Origin: Peptoniphilaceae bacterium
GTDB lineage: Bacteria > Bacillota > Clostridia > Tissierellales > Peptoniphilaceae
DNA: 64,000 nt
Assembly (NCBI GenBank): GCA_902363535.1
Contig: CABJAE010000003.1
Location: 1 to 64,000 of the forward strand
Direction: 5' to 3'
Below, piece by piece: positions 35,159-43,813 of this stretch. Made by a program: the position numbers and the translations under genes. Below the pieces are notes generated by a model. It ran no database searches. It worked only from the letters and a program-made list of their open reading frames with translations, and had not been told where the DNA came from. Numbering within the stretch: position 1 is the first letter of the stretch; each line of letters opens with the position of its first letter.

Positions 35159-36376
35159 ATGAACATTACCGAACGACTGAAAAAATACGTACAAGTTTAC
35201 ACCACCAGCGACGAAAGTTCCACGACCTATCCTTCCACGGCGCGCCAATTCGATTTGGCCCATATCCTCGTGGACGAGCTCAAGGAGCTTGGACTTTCCG
35301 ATGCCAAGGTCGACGAATACGGCTACGTCACCGCCCATCTGAAGCGCAATGTGGACAAAGACCTTCCCACCTTGGGCCTCTTATCCCACATGGACACGGC
35401 GCCCGCCGCAAAAGGCGAAGGCGTCAAGCCCCGCGTCATCCGCTACGAAGGCGGCGACATCCTTTTAAATAAAGAAAAAAACATCGTCCTCTCCGACAAA
35501 GATTTCCCCGCTTTAAAAGACGTAGTGGGCCTGGATCTCATGGTCACCGACGGCACCACCCTTTTAGGTGCCGACGACAAGGCGGGCATCGCCATTATTA
35601 TGGACAGCCTCCGAACCCTCATCGAAGAGGACTTGCCCCACGGCGATTTGGCCATCGCCTTCACTCCCGACGAAGAGGTAGGCCGCGGCGTGGATCACTT
35701 CGACGTGGAGTCTTTCGGTGCCGACATTGCCTTTACCGTCGACGGCTCCCGCCTCGGCGAAGTGCAATACGAATGCTTTCACGCCGTCAGCGCCAAAGTT
35801 GAAATTCAGGGCGTGAGCGTCCACCCGGGCACGGCGAAAAATCACATGATCAACGCCATCAGCCTCGGCATGGAGCTGGACCGCATGCTTCCCGAACAGA
35901 TGCGCCCTGAGTACACGGAAGGCTACGAAGGCTTTTTCCACTTGGATCAATTCCGCGGCAATGTGGAGGCGGCGGAAATGGACTACATCCTCCGCGACTT
36001 CGACGCCGATAAAGTAGAGAACATGAGCGCAATCCTTCAGGCCGCCGTGGATTTCTTAAACAGAAAATACGGCGAGCGCATCACCTTGACCCTGGAAGAA
36101 AGCTACCGCAACATGCGGGAAAAAATCGAGCCCCACATGGACCTTATCGATCTCTGCGTCGAGGTCATGGAAGAAGAGGGCATCGAGCCTGTAATCGAGC
36201 CCATTCGCGGCGGCACCGACGGCAGCCGACTCTCCTGGATGGGGCTGCCCACGCCGAATTTATTTACCGGCGGCATGAATTTCCACGGCCCCTACGAATA
36301 CATTCCCATTCAACACATGGAAAAGAGCCGAGACGTGGTCGTGGGGCTCATTCAAAAAATGGCGACGAGGGCGTAA
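35159..36376 (+). CDS. pepT: Peptidase T (tripeptide aminopeptidase)
   Basis: A 405-residue M20-family zinc peptidase starting MNITERLKKYVQVYTTSD; ATG 35159 follows AAAGGAG. The first metal motif LGLLSHMDTAP and the bridging Asp in LLGADDKAGIAI are visible, as is the Glu-Glu pair in FTPDEEVGRG. The dimerisation domain insert and the terminal IRGGTDGSRLSWMGLPTPN and GPYEYIP motifs are complete. It releases N-terminal residues from tripeptides in the cytosol, fitting a peptide-using anaerobe. Confidence 0.95.
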   Translation: MNITERLKKYVQVYTTSDESSTTYPSTARQFDLAHILVDELKELGLSDAKVDEYGYVTAHLKRNVDKDLPTLGLLSHMDTAPAAKGEGVKPRVIRYEGGDILLNKEKNIVLSDKDFPALKDVVGLDLMVTDGTTLLGADDKAGIAIIMDSLRTLIEEDLPHGDLAIAFTPDEEVGRGVDHFDVESFGADIAFTVDGSRLGEVQYECFHAVSAKVEIQGVSVHPGTAKNHMINAISLGMELDRMLPEQMRPEYTEGYEGFFHLDQFRGNVEAAEMDYILRDFDADKVENMSAILQAAVDFLNRKYGERITLTLEESYRNMREKIEPHMDLIDLCVEVMEEEGIEPVIEPIRGGTDGSRLSWMGLPTPNLFTGGMNFHGPYEYIPIQHMEKSRDVVVGLIQKMATRA

Positions 36377-36733
36377 ATGCAAGTCCTCTTTGCCGCAGCC
36401 GGCGGCGCTCTGGGCGCGACCAGTCGCTTCTTGATCTCCCGGCTGCCCCTTTCAGGTCACGGCCTGCCCCTTCCCACCTTTCTCGCCAATCTCATGGGAT
36501 GCTTTCTCATGGGCCTTATCGCGGCCAAGGCCGAGGCCCGCGGCATGGATCCCAATGTGCAGATTTTATTAAAGACCGGCTTTTGCGGCGGCCTCACCAC
36601 CTTCTCCACCTTCAGCGCGGAAACCGTGGCCATGATGGAAAAAGGCCACATGACCACCGCTGTTCTCTATGTCGTCGCCACGGTGGCGGCGGGCTTTATC
36701 GCCCTCTATGCCGGCGGCCAACTGTTTAAATAA
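36377..36733 (+). CDS. crcB: Fluoride channel CrcB/Fluc
   Basis: A 118-residue protein with four membrane helices and the Fluc signature GFCGGLTTFSTFSAE, plus the N-terminal GGALGATSRF. As a dual-topology dimer it exports fluoride. Its ATG directly abuts the pepT stop (TAAATG), so it is probably translated by coupling. No fluoride riboswitch precedes it. Only one copy is seen; some Firmicutes have a heterodimeric pair. Confidence 0.93.
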   Translation: MQVLFAAAGGALGATSRFLISRLPLSGHGLPLPTFLANLMGCFLMGLIAAKAEARGMDPNVQILLKTGFCGGLTTFSTFSAETVAMMEKGHMTTAVLYVVATVAAGFIALYAGGQLFK

Positions 36734-36738
36734 AAAAG

Positions 36739-36780
36739 AGCTTCCCGCTCGGATTTTTTCCAAGCGCGGAAGCTTTTTTT
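36739..36780. terminator. Bidirectional terminator between crcB and cydC-like gene
   Basis: AGCTTCC/GGAAGCT with an inner CGC/GCG pair and a T-rich loop. The stem is followed by seven T on the plus strand and six T on the minus strand. Confidence 0.8.
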
Positions 36781-36781
36781 A

Positions 36782-38428
36782 TTAAGAAACGCGATCAGTC
36801 TCTAAATGGATGATTCGATCCGCTACAGTTAAAGAAGAGGGACGATGGCTCACCATGAGTACCGTCTTCTCCCCTGCCGTCTCTTTCAAAGACCGCAAAA
36901 TCATGGCTTCATTTAAGCTGTCCAGATTCGATGTCGGTTCATCCAAGAGCAAAAAGGGCGCGTCATGCAAAAAGGCGCGGGCCAGACCCAGGCGTTGCCG
37001 TTCACCCGATGACAGGCGGCTACCCATTTCGCCGATTTTCGTGTCGTACCCCTTGGGGAGGGAAAGAACGAAATCGTGGACAGCGGCTCGGCGACAGGCC
37101 GCTTCCATTTCCTCCTTCGTGGCATCCAAGCGGGCCAAGCGCAAGTTCGATGCAATGGTCTCGTTAAACAAATAGGTTTCCTGGGTCATAAACCCTTCCG
37201 CTTTTCTTAAAGATGCTGTGTCGATGGCTCGAATATCTTCGCTCCCGATCTTCACGGAGCCGCCGTCTACGTCCCAAAAACGCATAAGAAGACGAAGAAT
37301 CGTGGATTTTCCGGAACCCGACTTGCCCTGAAGGGCGAGGATTTCCCCTTTTTTTACTTCCAGATTCATGGCTTGCAAAATCGCCGTGTTTTCGTAGGAA
37401 AAATCCACCGCTTCCAGTGCGGCCCCCGTAAAATTCACGGCGACGCCATTTTCAACTTCTTCCACTTTCGGGCACTCATCTAAAATATCCAACACCCGAT
37501 TGCCCGCAGCAAAGGTGGGCTGCAGGGTATTTCCCAAGGCGGCCAGGGCGAGCACAGGCCCGTAAGAGGAAAGAATATAAACCACCGCCGTAAAAAGCAT
37601 GACCACATCTTCCGTGCCTCTCAGGTAGATCATGCCCGCCAAGACCACAAGCCCCAAGTGCAAGAGGCTTAACACCATGCCCGTCATCGCCATGCCGAAA
37701 GCCGTCTCATCTTTTAAGCGGCCGCCCGCCTCGATGCTTTCTCGGCTCATGGCTTTTAAATTCTTTAAATAGCTTTCCTCAAAACGATACTGGAGAATTT
37801 CTCTCAGTCCCCGCAAGCCGTCTAAGACAAAGCCGCTCAAGCGGCCGCTTGCATTTCGCGCATCGAGACCGAGGTTTTTGTTTCGCTTGGACAGATACAA
37901 GGGTAGCCCCACGCCGACGACGGTGTAGCCGAAGGCGGCATAGAGAGCCAAGAGCGGCTCCGCTTTCGCGAGAAGAGTCACAGATATGAGGGAGAAAATC
38001 AAGGCGATGGCCGCGGGGGAAATGGTGTGGGCGTAAAATACTTCCAACAATTCAATATCCGAGGTGATCAGGGTGATGAGATTGCCCTTATCTTTTCCTT
38101 CCAACTTCGCCGGGGCCAATTTTCGCAAAGAAGCAAACACCTTGCTCCGCAAAATGGCAAGAATTTTAAAGGCGATGTGGTGATTGCATAGCTGCTCGCC
38201 GTAGCGCAAGGGGCCCCGAAGAAAGCCGGCGATAAGAATGGCCGCCACCAAAGACGGTCCAACCCACACGCCGAAATAGGCCGATGCCAGGCCGTAGGCC
38301 GTTAAGGCGGAAATGGCCGTTGCCGAGAAAAAGCCCAGCACGCCCAGGGCAATGGCCAGTGCCATCACAGGCGCCAGGGGCTTGACCAGCCCGATGAGCC
38401 GCCCCATCACTTCCATTGGTTTACGCAT
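36782..38428 (-). CDS. CydC-like ABC exporter subunit
   Basis: A 548-residue half-transporter with six membrane helices and a C-terminal nucleotide-binding domain: Walker A LQGKSGSGKSTILRL, signature RLSSGERQRLGLARA, Walker B FLLLDEPTSNLD. ATG 38428 (MRKPMEVMGRL) follows GGGAGGTG and overlaps the cydD-like end by eight bases. CydDC exports cysteine/glutathione and binds haem; it is classically needed for cytochrome bd assembly, but no cydAB is in the window. Assignment to CydC rests on the pairing and subunit size. Position behind the haem operon suggests a haem-linked role. Confidence 0.75.
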   Translation of the reverse strand: MRKPMEVMGRLIGLVKPLAPVMALAIALGVLGFFSATAISALTAYGLASAYFGVWVGPSLVAAILIAGFLRGPLRYGEQLCNHHIAFKILAILRSKVFASLRKLAPAKLEGKDKGNLITLITSDIELLEVFYAHTISPAAIALIFSLISVTLLAKAEPLLALYAAFGYTVVGVGLPLYLSKRNKNLGLDARNASGRLSGFVLDGLRGLREILQYRFEESYLKNLKAMSRESIEAGGRLKDETAFGMAMTGMVLSLLHLGLVVLAGMIYLRGTEDVVMLFTAVVYILSSYGPVLALAALGNTLQPTFAAGNRVLDILDECPKVEEVENGVAVNFTGAALEAVDFSYENTAILQAMNLEVKKGEILALQGKSGSGKSTILRLLMRFWDVDGGSVKIGSEDIRAIDTASLRKAEGFMTQETYLFNETIASNLRLARLDATKEEMEAACRRAAVHDFVLSLPKGYDTKIGEMGSRLSSGERQRLGLARAFLHDAPFLLLDEPTSNLDSLNEAMILRSLKETAGEKTVLMVSHRPSSLTVADRIIHLETDRVS

Positions 38429-40160
38429 ACACTTCACCTCCCCGGTAGCTCTCAAGTTCCGCCTGTGTCTTCCACAGGGCGCTGTACATGCCGCCTTTTT
38501 CCAGCAACTCCTCGTGTCGGCCTTCTTCCACCAACTGCCCCTGATTGAGAACCAGGATCCTGCCGGCGTCTTTCACATTGGCCAGGCGATGGCTGATAAA
38601 TAACACCAAGCGGGTTTCGGCCAGGGCGCGAATTTCGCCGACGATTTTTTCCTCGCTTTCCACGTCGATATTCGACGTCACCTCATCGAAAATGTAAACC
38701 GGCGTGTCGTGCAGTAGGGCCATGGCGAGGCTGAGCCGCTGCCGTTGGCCGCCGGAGAGATTGCTTCCGCCGCTTTGAATGATGGTATTCAGCCCATCTT
38801 CCGCGGCAAAATATTCTTTTAAATTTACACGCTCCAAGCTGTCCCACATGGCCGCCACCGAGGCCCGGGGATTGGCCATAGCCAAAAGTTCCCTTACACT
38901 TCCGCCTATTAAGTAGCTTTCGGCGCCTAAGTAGGTCACATGATCCAACAGGCTTTTTTCTTTCGTGTGGGAAAGTTCCACATCGCAAAAGGCCAAGGAT
39001 CCGCCGTAGCCTTTCAGCTGCTTCGACAACACGGCGGCCAAAGTGGATTTCCCCGAGCCCGACGGCCCGACGATGCCCACAAGTTGCGGTCCTTTTACGT
39101 CGAAAGACAATTGATCCAAGGCATTTTTCTCACCGTCGTAAGACAGACTCAGACCCTGTGCCGTCAAGCGATCCGCCTCGGGCGCCATAGCCAGAGTACC
39201 GTCTTCTTCCTCCTCCAAGTCAAGAAGATCAAACATTCTGTCCGCCGCCGCCATGCCGTTCATGGCGATGTGGAAAAAAGATCCCAATTGCCGCATGGGC
39301 AAAAAATAATCCGCCGACAAAAGCAAGATAAACAGAGCATCAAAAAAATCTAAGCGGCCGCTCATGCAGGCTTTTAAACAAACCACCAAGGCGATGGCCG
39401 CGCCGCCGTAGGCAACGAAGTCCATGACGATGATGGAATTAAGCTGCATGGTCAAGACGCGCATGGTTTGTACGCGAAAAGCTTCCGCGGATTTTTCCAT
39501 TTGCCTGTGGCGATAAGGATCGGTGCCGTAGATCTTCAAGGTGGTGAGGCCCTGAAGGTTTTCTAAAAACTCGTCCCCGACATCGGTGTATTCCGTCCAA
39601 TACTTGGCGAAGGTTTTTTTCGCAAAGGTCTGAATCAATGCAATGGCCAAGGGAATCAGGGGCACACCGATTAAAAGCACAATGGCCACGGTCCACGACA
39701 TGGAACCGATGAGGAAAAACAGAAAAACCGGCGCGATCATGCTATAAAAAAACTGGGGCAAGTAGGCGGAAAAGTAGATTTCCAATTGATCGATCCCCTC
39801 GCCGATCATCTGCACCGCCTCCGCCGAGCGCAGACGCTCTTTGTAGCGGACGCCAAAGTTCATAAGCTTTCGAAAGAGTGCACTGCGCATTTTTTCTTTT
39901 ACAGATGCCGATGCGGCGTAGGCCAGGCGCACTTCTTTTTTTGCCACGACAAAGCGCAAGAGATAAATTATAAAACTGCCGATTACGGCAAAGGATAAGG
40001 ACCTTTGCCAAGCACTTTCCGTAAAAAACAGGCGCAAGGCATAGACCAAAAGCCCCGTTGCCAAACTATTCAAAACCAAGAGCAGGCACTTCAGCCCCAC
40101 GACTTGAGCGATGGCTTTTTTGGATTCGCTGAAATAGCGGAGTAATCGCTTGTCGATCAA
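38421..40160 (-). CDS. CydD-like ABC exporter subunit
   Basis: A 579-residue half-transporter: six membrane helices (about 20-310), then an ATPase domain with Walker A VGPSGSGKSTLAAVL, signature NLSGGQRQRLSLAMA and Walker B VYIFDEVTSNID. The long alpha-helical core motif LIPLAIALIQTFAKKTFAKYWTEY resembles CydD. The start is TTG at 40160 behind GGAGG. The transcript must come through the terminator at 40181-40216, because no promoter fits in the 57 bases after the NEAT gene. It forms a heterodimer with the next gene. Confidence 0.75.
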   Translation of the reverse strand: MIDKRLLRYFSESKKAIAQVVGLKCLLLVLNSLATGLLVYALRLFFTESAWQRSLSFAVIGSFIIYLLRFVVAKKEVRLAYAASASVKEKMRSALFRKLMNFGVRYKERLRSAEAVQMIGEGIDQLEIYFSAYLPQFFYSMIAPVFLFFLIGSMSWTVAIVLLIGVPLIPLAIALIQTFAKKTFAKYWTEYTDVGDEFLENLQGLTTLKIYGTDPYRHRQMEKSAEAFRVQTMRVLTMQLNSIIVMDFVAYGGAAIALVVCLKACMSGRLDFFDALFILLLSADYFLPMRQLGSFFHIAMNGMAAADRMFDLLDLEEEEDGTLAMAPEADRLTAQGLSLSYDGEKNALDQLSFDVKGPQLVGIVGPSGSGKSTLAAVLSKQLKGYGGSLAFCDVELSHTKEKSLLDHVTYLGAESYLIGGSVRELLAMANPRASVAAMWDSLERVNLKEYFAAEDGLNTIIQSGGSNLSGGQRQRLSLAMALLHDTPVYIFDEVTSNIDVESEEKIVGEIRALAETRLVLFISHRLANVKDAGRILVLNQGQLVEEGRHEELLEKGGMYSALWKTQAELESYRGGEVYA

Positions 40161-40180
40161 TCCTTTCCCTCCTTTCTTTC

Positions 40181-40216
40181 AAAAAATAAAAGGGCCGGCG
40201 AAGGCGCCGGCTCCCT
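40181..40216 (-). terminator. Terminator at the end of the haem operon, before cydDC-like genes
   Basis: On the minus strand AGGGAGCCGGCG, loop CCTT, CGCCGGCCCT (one bulged A), then TTTATTTTTTG. It begins two bases past the NEAT-stalk stop codon and ends 20 bases before the cydD-like start. Confidence 0.85.
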
Positions 40217-40217
40217 T

Positions 40218-41072
40218 CTATTTTTGAATGATGACTTCGCGATTGGCTGCGTTCCAGTCCACTTTGGCGCCGGAAAGTTCGCCGATGGCGCGAATGGGCA
40301 CCATGGTGCGGCCGCCCTTAATCATAGCGGGCACGTCGATGGCCGTTTCCTTGCCGTCGGCGCGAACAATTTTCTTCGAGCCGATGGTAAGTTTCATGGC
40401 CTTTGCGCCTTCGTCGACGGTGACCGTGCGGGTTTTTTGATCCCAACCCACTTTCAGCCCCAGGGCTTCAGAGATAAAGCGGACAGGCACCATGGTGCGA
40501 CCGTCTTTGATAAATGCAGGGCTGTCTGTTTTGACTTCCTTCCCGTTGACCAAAATCGTAATGGCTTTTTTGTCGCCTTTGGCTTCGGGGGTTTTGTTCG
40601 ATTCCGCCGCTTTGGTCATTTTTGCTTGAGACCAGTCGAAAACCAGGCGTGCCTTTTGTTCACCGGCACCGGGCGTGCCGCCTTGCATTTGGTCCATGAC
40701 ATCTACCCATACGGCGACGTCCACCATGTTTTCTTTTGCTCCGCTTTCAAAAGTGAAGCATTTTGTGTATTCGCCTTTGCCTGCGAGGCCGGTAGCTTCT
40801 CTACGGCCTCCCGTGAGGACAAAGAGATTGGTTAAATTTCCTTGTTGGTTCATGAAATTCAGGGGCTTTACATAGACTTTGTAGGTGAACTTGCCCCCTT
40901 CTTCCTTCACTTCTGCAACGGGAGAAAGAGCCTTGTTGGCCATGGATTCTTTTTCGGCTGTGGCATGTTTTAATGCCACGGGAACGTCGTAGGTTTTGCT
41001 CGATTCGGCATGGGCCATATTGGGCGCCAGTAAGCACACAAGGGCCAGGGCCAGGGATAAGATTTTTTTCAT
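40218..41072 (-). CDS. Secreted NEAT-domain protein with copper-amine-oxidase-type stalk repeats
   Basis: A 284-residue secreted protein: a signal peptide (1-22, ending AHA-ES), one NEAT-like domain (about 26-150), and two copper-amine-oxidase N-terminal-type repeats (about 172-284) with the stalk motif GRTMVPVRFISEALG and GRTMVPIRAIGELSG. The NEAT-like part has ESMANKAL, GNLTNLF and GAGEQKARLVFDW, the pattern shared by the other NEAT-like domains here. Stalk repeats commonly bind or extend from the wall in clostridia. It starts 11 bases after the NEAT-SLH gene, whose stop is part of its ribosome site (TAAGGAG). Probable haem carrier at or outside the wall. Confidence 0.82.
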   Translation of the reverse strand: MKKILSLALALVCLLAPNMAHAESSKTYDVPVALKHATAEKESMANKALSPVAEVKEEGGKFTYKVYVKPLNFMNQQGNLTNLFVLTGGRREATGLAGKGEYTKCFTFESGAKENMVDVAVWVDVMDQMQGGTPGAGEQKARLVFDWSQAKMTKAAESNKTPEAKGDKKAITILVNGKEVKTDSPAFIKDGRTMVPVRFISEALGLKVGWDQKTRTVTVDEGAKAMKLTIGSKKIVRADGKETAIDVPAMIKGGRTMVPIRAIGELSGAKVDWNAANREVIIQK

Positions 41073-41083
41073 CGTCGTTCTCC

Positions 41084-43813
41084 TTATTTCATATCTTTTT
41101 TATCAATGGTGTACAACACTTGGGCGGCTTGGGCGCGGGTAAAGCTGCCTTTAGGCACGAAATTTCCGTTTCCGACGCCGGACAAGAGGCCTTGATTGGT
41201 CATTTTTTCGACGGATCCCTTTGCCCAGGATGAAATCGTTGTGCCGTCATTAAACTGAGCTTTGTTTGTCGAAGGATAGGTTTTTTTCTGATCGGCGAGG
41301 AATTTATCCAAAATCACGGCCATTTCTTCCCGCGTAATGGTGCGGTTCGGTTCAAACTTTCCGAAGCCCGTGCCTTTTACAATGCCTTTGGACTCCGCCC
41401 AAGCCACATAAGGGGCGTAGTAGGCATCGGCTTTGACATCGCGAAAGGCCGTCGACGCACCGGAGGAGGTGATACCGGCTTTTCTTCCGAGAATCGTCAC
41501 AAATTCCGCGCGGGTTATAGCCCGGTTCGGCGCGAAGCGGGAATTCCCCTCTCCCTTGAAGTAGCCGCGGGCCACACTGTGAGCGATGGCGTCCACTGCC
41601 CAGTGATCGGCGCCCACATCGTTAAAGCGCTTCAAGATCGCGCTTCGCTCCGCCTCCTCTTGCACCTTGAGGGATTCTTTTTTCTTGTCTTCAGCGGATT
41701 TCTGTTCTTCTTTTTTCTTGTCTTCCGTTTTCTTCTCTTCTGTTTGCTTTTCAGGCGTCTTCACTTCACCGTCGATGCGGCGCGTTTCCCTTGCGCTGTT
41801 CCAGTCAAATTGCAGGTAAGCGTCTTGTTCGCCGGCTCCGGGCTTGCCCCCTTGCAGCTCGTCCATAATATCCACCCAAAGGGCAATTTTTTGGGATTGG
41901 ACTTTCTCCCGTAAAGTGAAGGACCACAGGCCGTCGCCGTGATAAGAGGCTCGGCGTTTCGCGCCGCCGTCATAATAGAAGAGATTGGTCAGACGACCTT
42001 CCATATTGTTCATCTTCAAGGGTTTAAATTGAACATAATAGGTGTAGCGCCCGTTGTAGGCATCCACCGTGGCAGAGGTGCTCAGGGCCGAGGCGGCCAT
42101 GGACTTTCCGCCGCCCACTCGCATCATTGTCACGGGAAGCTCGTAGCGCAGAGTTTGATCCTTTTTCGTATCGTCTTTTTTGTCGAGAGGCTTTTCATCC
42201 TTCGGCTTGTCTTTATTTTCATCCTTGGGCTTGGTCTCGTTGCCGTCTTTCGGCTTTTCTTTATTTCCATCTTCGGGCTTGGTTTCGTTGCCGTCCTTCG
42301 GCTTATCTTTATTTCCATCTTCGGGCTTGGTCTCGTTGCCGTCTTTCGGCTTGTCTTTATTTCCATCTTCGGGTTTGGTCTCGTTGCCGTCTTCCGGCTT
42401 CTCGGGCGTTTGTCCTTCCCCGCCCGGTTTCTTATCGCCGTCTTCCGGTTTGTCTTCTTCAATGCCGGAAAAATCGAATTTCAAACAGGCGTCTTGTTCG
42501 CCTTTGCCGGGGCCGCCTGCTAACTCGTCCATGATATCCACCCAAATGGCGATCTTTTGCGATTCCGCTTTCTCATTCAGTGTGAAAGACCACAGGCCGT
42601 CGCCATGGTTCGTCGCTTGGCGCTTTTCCGTGCCGTCGTAGTAGAAGAGATTGGTCAGGTGACCTTCCATGCCCATCGTCTTCATGGGAATGAATTGAAC
42701 GTAGTAGGTGTAGCTGCCATTGGCGATTTCCACCTTCGCCGTCTTATTTATCGCCGACGCGGCCATGGATTTTCCGCCGTCGACTTTTACTAATTTCACG
42801 GGGAGTTCGTAGCTTCGGGATTGATCGTTATTTTTGTCTTGAGGCTTGTCCGGGGTCTTACCGCTCTCCTCGGGCGTTTGTCCTTCCCCGCCCGGTTTCT
42901 TTTCGCCATTGCTTTCATTCGCGCCGGAAAAATCAAAAGTCAGATAAGCGTCTTGTTTTTTCTTTTGACCATCTATATCGACCCATACGTGAACCTTTTG
43001 CCGTTCGACTTTTCCTTTCGTCGCAAAGGACCATCGGTGGCCGCCGTAGTTGTTCGCTTGTTTTTGAACGCCGGCTTCATCATAATAGAAAAGGTTTTCG
43101 AGATAGCCCTCTTCGTCGTCGGTTTCAAAGTACCTGAACTGAAGGGTGTAGGTGTAATCCTCGCCGTCGACATCGACCGTCGCCGTCGGATCCAAAATAT
43201 CCCCTTCTATCAAAGGCGTTCCGTCTTCTTTCGTCAGTTTCACGGGAACTTGATGCGTAGCCTTTTCATTCATCTCAGGCTTCTTATCGCCTTCATCGTT
43301 CGCGCCTTCTGTCGGCCAAGCAACTTTTAACACCGCGCTCTTTTTCCCCGGCACGCCCATAATTCTTACATTGAAACCAAGAGCGATGCGATCCGCTTTT
43401 TGATCCAGGGTAATGGACCACACGCCGTCAGATACGGGGGTTGCCTTTTTCTCTTCCCCGTCCGCTGTGTAAAAGAGCTCCAGAATGACGCCGGCTCCGT
43501 TCATCATGGGCTGCGTTTTTATCGTGTAGGTGAACTTTCCCTTTTCTTCGACCACTTTCCCTTGAGAAATAATGGCCTTATTTGCCATGGACTTTTCGTT
43601 TTCGTTCTCTTCTTTAACCAATCGGTAGGTGACGTCGTAGGTTTTGGCTTCATTTGCCGACAGACTATTTTCCGATAAAGGCCTTGTCTGCGCTACTTCC
43701 CTTGCGACCGTCGGCGCACCGTAAGCCTGAACTTGAGTCGAAAAAATGGGCTGAGCCACGGCAGGGAGCACCATTAATGCCGCCAAGGCTAAACTCGTCT
43801 TTTGTTTTTTCAT
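41084..43813 (-). CDS. Four-NEAT, SLH-anchored surface haem protein
   Basis: A 909-residue surface protein. ATG 43813 (MKKQKTSLALAAL) overlaps the flavodoxin stop (ATGA) and has AAGGAGG upstream. It has a signal peptide (1-29), then four NEAT-like domains (about 45-165, 180-300, 325-440, 535-655). NEATs 3 and 4 are nearly identical in core motifs (KSMAASA, LTNLFYYDG, GEQDA). A charged Lys/Glu/Asp/Pro tandem repeat lies between NEATs 3 and 4. A Glu/Lys helix precedes three C-terminal SLH domains (ITRAEF, ITREEM and FTRAQA motifs) that bind pyruvylated wall polymers. Likely a wall-spanning haem relay. Confidence 0.88.
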   Translation of the reverse strand: MKKQKTSLALAALMVLPAVAQPIFSTQVQAYGAPTVAREVAQTRPLSENSLSANEAKTYDVTYRLVKEENENEKSMANKAIISQGKVVEEKGKFTYTIKTQPMMNGAGVILELFYTADGEEKKATPVSDGVWSITLDQKADRIALGFNVRIMGVPGKKSAVLKVAWPTEGANDEGDKKPEMNEKATHQVPVKLTKEDGTPLIEGDILDPTATVDVDGEDYTYTLQFRYFETDDEEGYLENLFYYDEAGVQKQANNYGGHRWSFATKGKVERQKVHVWVDIDGQKKKQDAYLTFDFSGANESNGEKKPGGEGQTPEESGKTPDKPQDKNNDQSRSYELPVKLVKVDGGKSMAASAINKTAKVEIANGSYTYYVQFIPMKTMGMEGHLTNLFYYDGTEKRQATNHGDGLWSFTLNEKAESQKIAIWVDIMDELAGGPGKGEQDACLKFDFSGIEEDKPEDGDKKPGGEGQTPEKPEDGNETKPEDGNKDKPKDGNETKPEDGNKDKPKDGNETKPEDGNKEKPKDGNETKPKDENKDKPKDEKPLDKKDDTKKDQTLRYELPVTMMRVGGGKSMAASALSTSATVDAYNGRYTYYVQFKPLKMNNMEGRLTNLFYYDGGAKRRASYHGDGLWSFTLREKVQSQKIALWVDIMDELQGGKPGAGEQDAYLQFDWNSARETRRIDGEVKTPEKQTEEKKTEDKKKEEQKSAEDKKKESLKVQEEAERSAILKRFNDVGADHWAVDAIAHSVARGYFKGEGNSRFAPNRAITRAEFVTILGRKAGITSSGASTAFRDVKADAYYAPYVAWAESKGIVKGTGFGKFEPNRTITREEMAVILDKFLADQKKTYPSTNKAQFNDGTTISSWAKGSVEKMTNQGLLSGVGNGNFVPKGSFTRAQAAQVLYTIDKKDMK
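42203..42398 (-). repeat. 48-bp tandem repeat inside the NEAT-SLH gene
   Basis: About four copies of a 48-bp unit encode 16 residues each (KPKDGNETKPEDGNKD with variants). The unit is in frame, so copy-number change would alter linker length without a frameshift. Confidence 0.85.

Noticed and set aside
36360..36380. Fluoride riboswitch for crcB
   Set aside because: crcB starts directly at the pepT stop; no leader exists and no GGCGATGG-type core was seen before pepT.
42203..42398. CRISPR-like array (regular repeats)
   Set aside because: The repeats are contiguous, in frame and encode a protein linker; there are no spacers and no cas genes.
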